8,516 bases of DNA from Chitinivibrio sp051745065 (GTDB lineage Bacteria > Fibrobacterota > Chitinivibrionia > Chitinivibrionales > Chitinivibrionaceae): positions 1-8,516 of the forward strand of contig JBNJDQ010000103.1 of the NCBI GenBank assembly GCA_051745065.1. The letters run 5' to 3'. Below are positions 6,987 through 8,516 of this stretch, piece by piece. The translations under genes were made by a program, and so were the position numbers. How positions within the stretch are numbered: the first letter of the stretch is position 1; each line of letters begins with the position of its first letter. A model generated the notes under the pieces. That model made no database searches. It was not told the origin of the DNA and was given only the letters and a program-made list of their open reading frames with translations.

Positions 6987-8516
6987 ATGAACGAAGATGT
7001 ACGGAAAAATAATTTTATCCGTGATATTATTGATGAAGACCTGCAATCGGGAAAGCACGATACCATCATTACCCGGTTTCCTCCGGAGCCGAATGGGTAT
7101 CTCCATATCGGGCATGCAAAATCCATTGTTCTGAATTTCGGGATTGCTCAGGATTACAACGGCCGCTGCCATCTCCGGTTTGATGATACCAATCCGGAAA
7201 AAGAGAGCCTGGAGTATATTGAATCCATTAAGAAGGATGTCTCCTGGCTCGGCTTTGACTGGGGGGAGCACCTCCACTACGCCTCGGATTACTTTGACAG
7301 GCTGCACGATTTTGCCGTGGAACTCATCGATGCGGGTAAGGCCTATGTCTGCGATCTTTCCGGTGAGGAGATCCGTGAATACCGGGGAACCCTCACAGAG
7401 CCGGGCAAAAACAGTCCCTTTCGTGACCGCACCGTTGCGGAGAACCGCGACCTCTTTGCCCGCATGGTGGCCGGGGAGTTTGGCCCCGGTGAGAAAGTCC
7501 TGCGGGCAAAGATCGACATGGCATCGGCCAACCTGAATATGCGTGATCCCATAATCTACCGCATTGCCTCCGTACCCCATCACCGGGCGGGAGATGCCTG
7601 GAAGGTCTATCCCATGTACGACTTTACGCACCCCCTCTCCGATGCTCTTGAAGGAGTGACTCATTCTCTCTGTACCCTGGAATTTGAGGATCACCGTCCT
7701 CTGTACAATTGGGCGGTGGAGAATGTGAGCGTTCCCTGCGTGCCCCGGCAGATAGAGTTTGCCCGGCTCAACCTGACCTATACGGTTATGAGTAAGCGCA
7801 AACTTCTGCGTCTTGTGGAGGAGGGGTACGTGCACGGCTGGGATGATCCCCGAATGCTGACCATTTCCGGTATGCGGCGGCGTGGGTATCCTGCGGATGC
7901 AATTATTGACTTCTGCCATCGTATTGGTGTTGCCAAGCGCGACTCCTTTGTGGATTTTGCCCTGCTGGAGCATTGTGTCCGCAACAGCCTCAACAAAACG
8001 GCTCTGCGCTTTATGGCGGTTCTTGATCCGGTGAAAGTGGTTATCGAGAATTTTGAAGCCGGTGAAACGGAGTATCTTGATGGGGTTAACAACCCCGAAA
8101 ACGACGAGGACGGAACCCGGCAGATTCCCTTTTCCCGGGAGATCTACATCGAGCGTTCCGACTTTATGATGGATCCGCCGAAGAAGTTCTTTCGTCTGGC
8201 ACCGGGCAGAGAGGTACGGCTGCGCTACGCCTTCTTTATCAAATGTACCGATGTCATCACGGATGATGCGGGCACTGTGACGGAGATCCGCGCAACCTAT
8301 GACCCCGAAACCCGCGGCGGAAATGCCCCGGACGGCCGCAAGGTGAAGGCAACGATCCACTGGGTGAGCTGTGAACATGCACAGCCTGCGCAGGTGCGGC
8401 TCTACGATAAGCTCTTTACCAAGGAAAACCCCGATAAAACCAAGGATCCCACCTGGGATTTTACCTCAAATATCAGCGATGATTCTCTCAAAACCGTTGA
8501 AGCCCGGGTGGAGCCC
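6987..8516 (+). CDS. glnS: Glutaminyl-tRNA synthetase, 3' end missing
   Basis: This cytoplasmic class I synthetase charges tRNA-Gln directly with glutamine. The frame is open from the ATG at 6987 to the window edge: 510 codons, with about 45 missing if it matches the 554 residues of E. coli GlnS. The N-terminal catalytic core has FPPEPNGYLHIGHAKS with HIGH at residues 40-43, RFDDTNPEKE, YPMYDFTHPLSDALEG and THSLCTLEF. The KMSKS-type loop is VMSKRKL beginning at residue 267, the same position I recall for E. coli GlnS. The GWDDPRM motif and the start of the beta-barrel anticodon-binding domain (from about 340) follow. The core is GlnRS-like rather than GluRS-like. The start is supported by the 9-nt gap to the gltX stop and a start position matching the E. 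coli protein; the ribosome site (AGGGCGG at 6976-6982) is weak, as is common when translation is coupled to the upstream gene. No frameshift or internal stop is present. Confidence 0.97.
   Translation, partial: MNEDVRKNNFIRDIIDEDLQSGKHDTIITRFPPEPNGYLHIGHAKSIVLNFGIAQDYNGRCHLRFDDTNPEKESLEYIESIKKDVSWLGFDWGEHLHYASDYFDRLHDFAVELIDAGKAYVCDLSGEEIREYRGTLTEPGKNSPFRDRTVAENRDLFARMVAGEFGPGEKVLRAKIDMASANLNMRDPIIYRIASVPHHRAGDAWKVYPMYDFTHPLSDALEGVTHSLCTLEFEDHRPLYNWAVENVSVPCVPRQIEFARLNLTYTVMSKRKLLRLVEEGYVHGWDDPRMLTISGMRRRGYPADAIIDFCHRIGVAKRDSFVDFALLEHCVRNSLNKTALRFMAVLDPVKVVIENFEAGETEYLDGVNNPENDEDGTRQIPFSREIYIERSDFMMDPPKKFFRLAPGREVRLRYAFFIKCTDVITDDAGTVTEIRATYDPETRGGNAPDGRKVKATIHWVSCEHAQPAQVRLYDKLFTKENPDKTKDPTWDFTSNISDDSLKTVEARVEP

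Noticed and set aside
6603..8378. A 591-codon open frame on the - strand across the end of gltX and most of glnS.
   Set aside because: Its codons are exact reverse complements of the gltX/glnS codons, so it stays open simply because those genes rarely use TTA, CTA or TCA; an in-frame TCA in glnS near 8467 ends it. The + strand reading has unmistakable GluRS and GlnRS motifs, and the - strand product resembles nothing I recognise.
1..8516. Mobile element, defence system, CRISPR or other novel island.
   Set aside because: All five genes are widespread cellular families with intact frames and similar codon style, and I found no terminal repeats, integrase, transposase or repeat array.

Overview
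The window is a 8.5 kb stretch of bacterial chromosome at roughly even GC. It carries five protein genes, all on the + strand, and no RNA gene, mobile element or CRISPR array that I can see. The cell envelope appears Gram-negative: an exported S41 protease and an inner-membrane-anchored PpiD/SurA-like protein sit side by side. The protease carries a Tyr-Gly-Gly-Gly-Gly-Ile-Ile-Pro-Asp motif and a long C-terminal extension, which I associate with the Bacteroidota/Chlorobiota/Fibrobacterota/Gemmatimonadota (FCB) side of the tree. Together with chemotaxis and a GlnRS, this leads me to guess a motile FCB-group bacterium, possibly Fibrobacterota-like. That is inference from motifs, not a search result.

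Layout: (1) 1-1481, the 3' part of a methyl-accepting chemotaxis protein cut by the window edge, closed by a hairpin terminator at 1506-1536. (2) 1659-5311, a two-gene envelope protein-quality operon: a C-terminal processing protease, then a PpiD-like periplasmic chaperone 23 nt downstream, closed by a strong terminator at 5338-5366. (3) 5517-8516, a translation operon: gltX (glutamyl-tRNA synthetase) and, 9 nt later, glnS (glutaminyl-tRNA synthetase), which runs off the right edge after 510 codons.

Functionally these are three ordinary, independent transcription units: chemosensing, periplasmic folding/proteolysis, and Glu/Gln tRNA charging. The most informative points are the back-to-back GluRS and GlnRS paralogues (implying direct Gln-tRNA charging), the protease/chaperone pairing, the parvulin domain that has lost its first conserved His, and short inverted repeats in the two promoter-bearing gaps. 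I found no convincing novel system. Long open frames on the - strand are explained by codon choice in the real genes.
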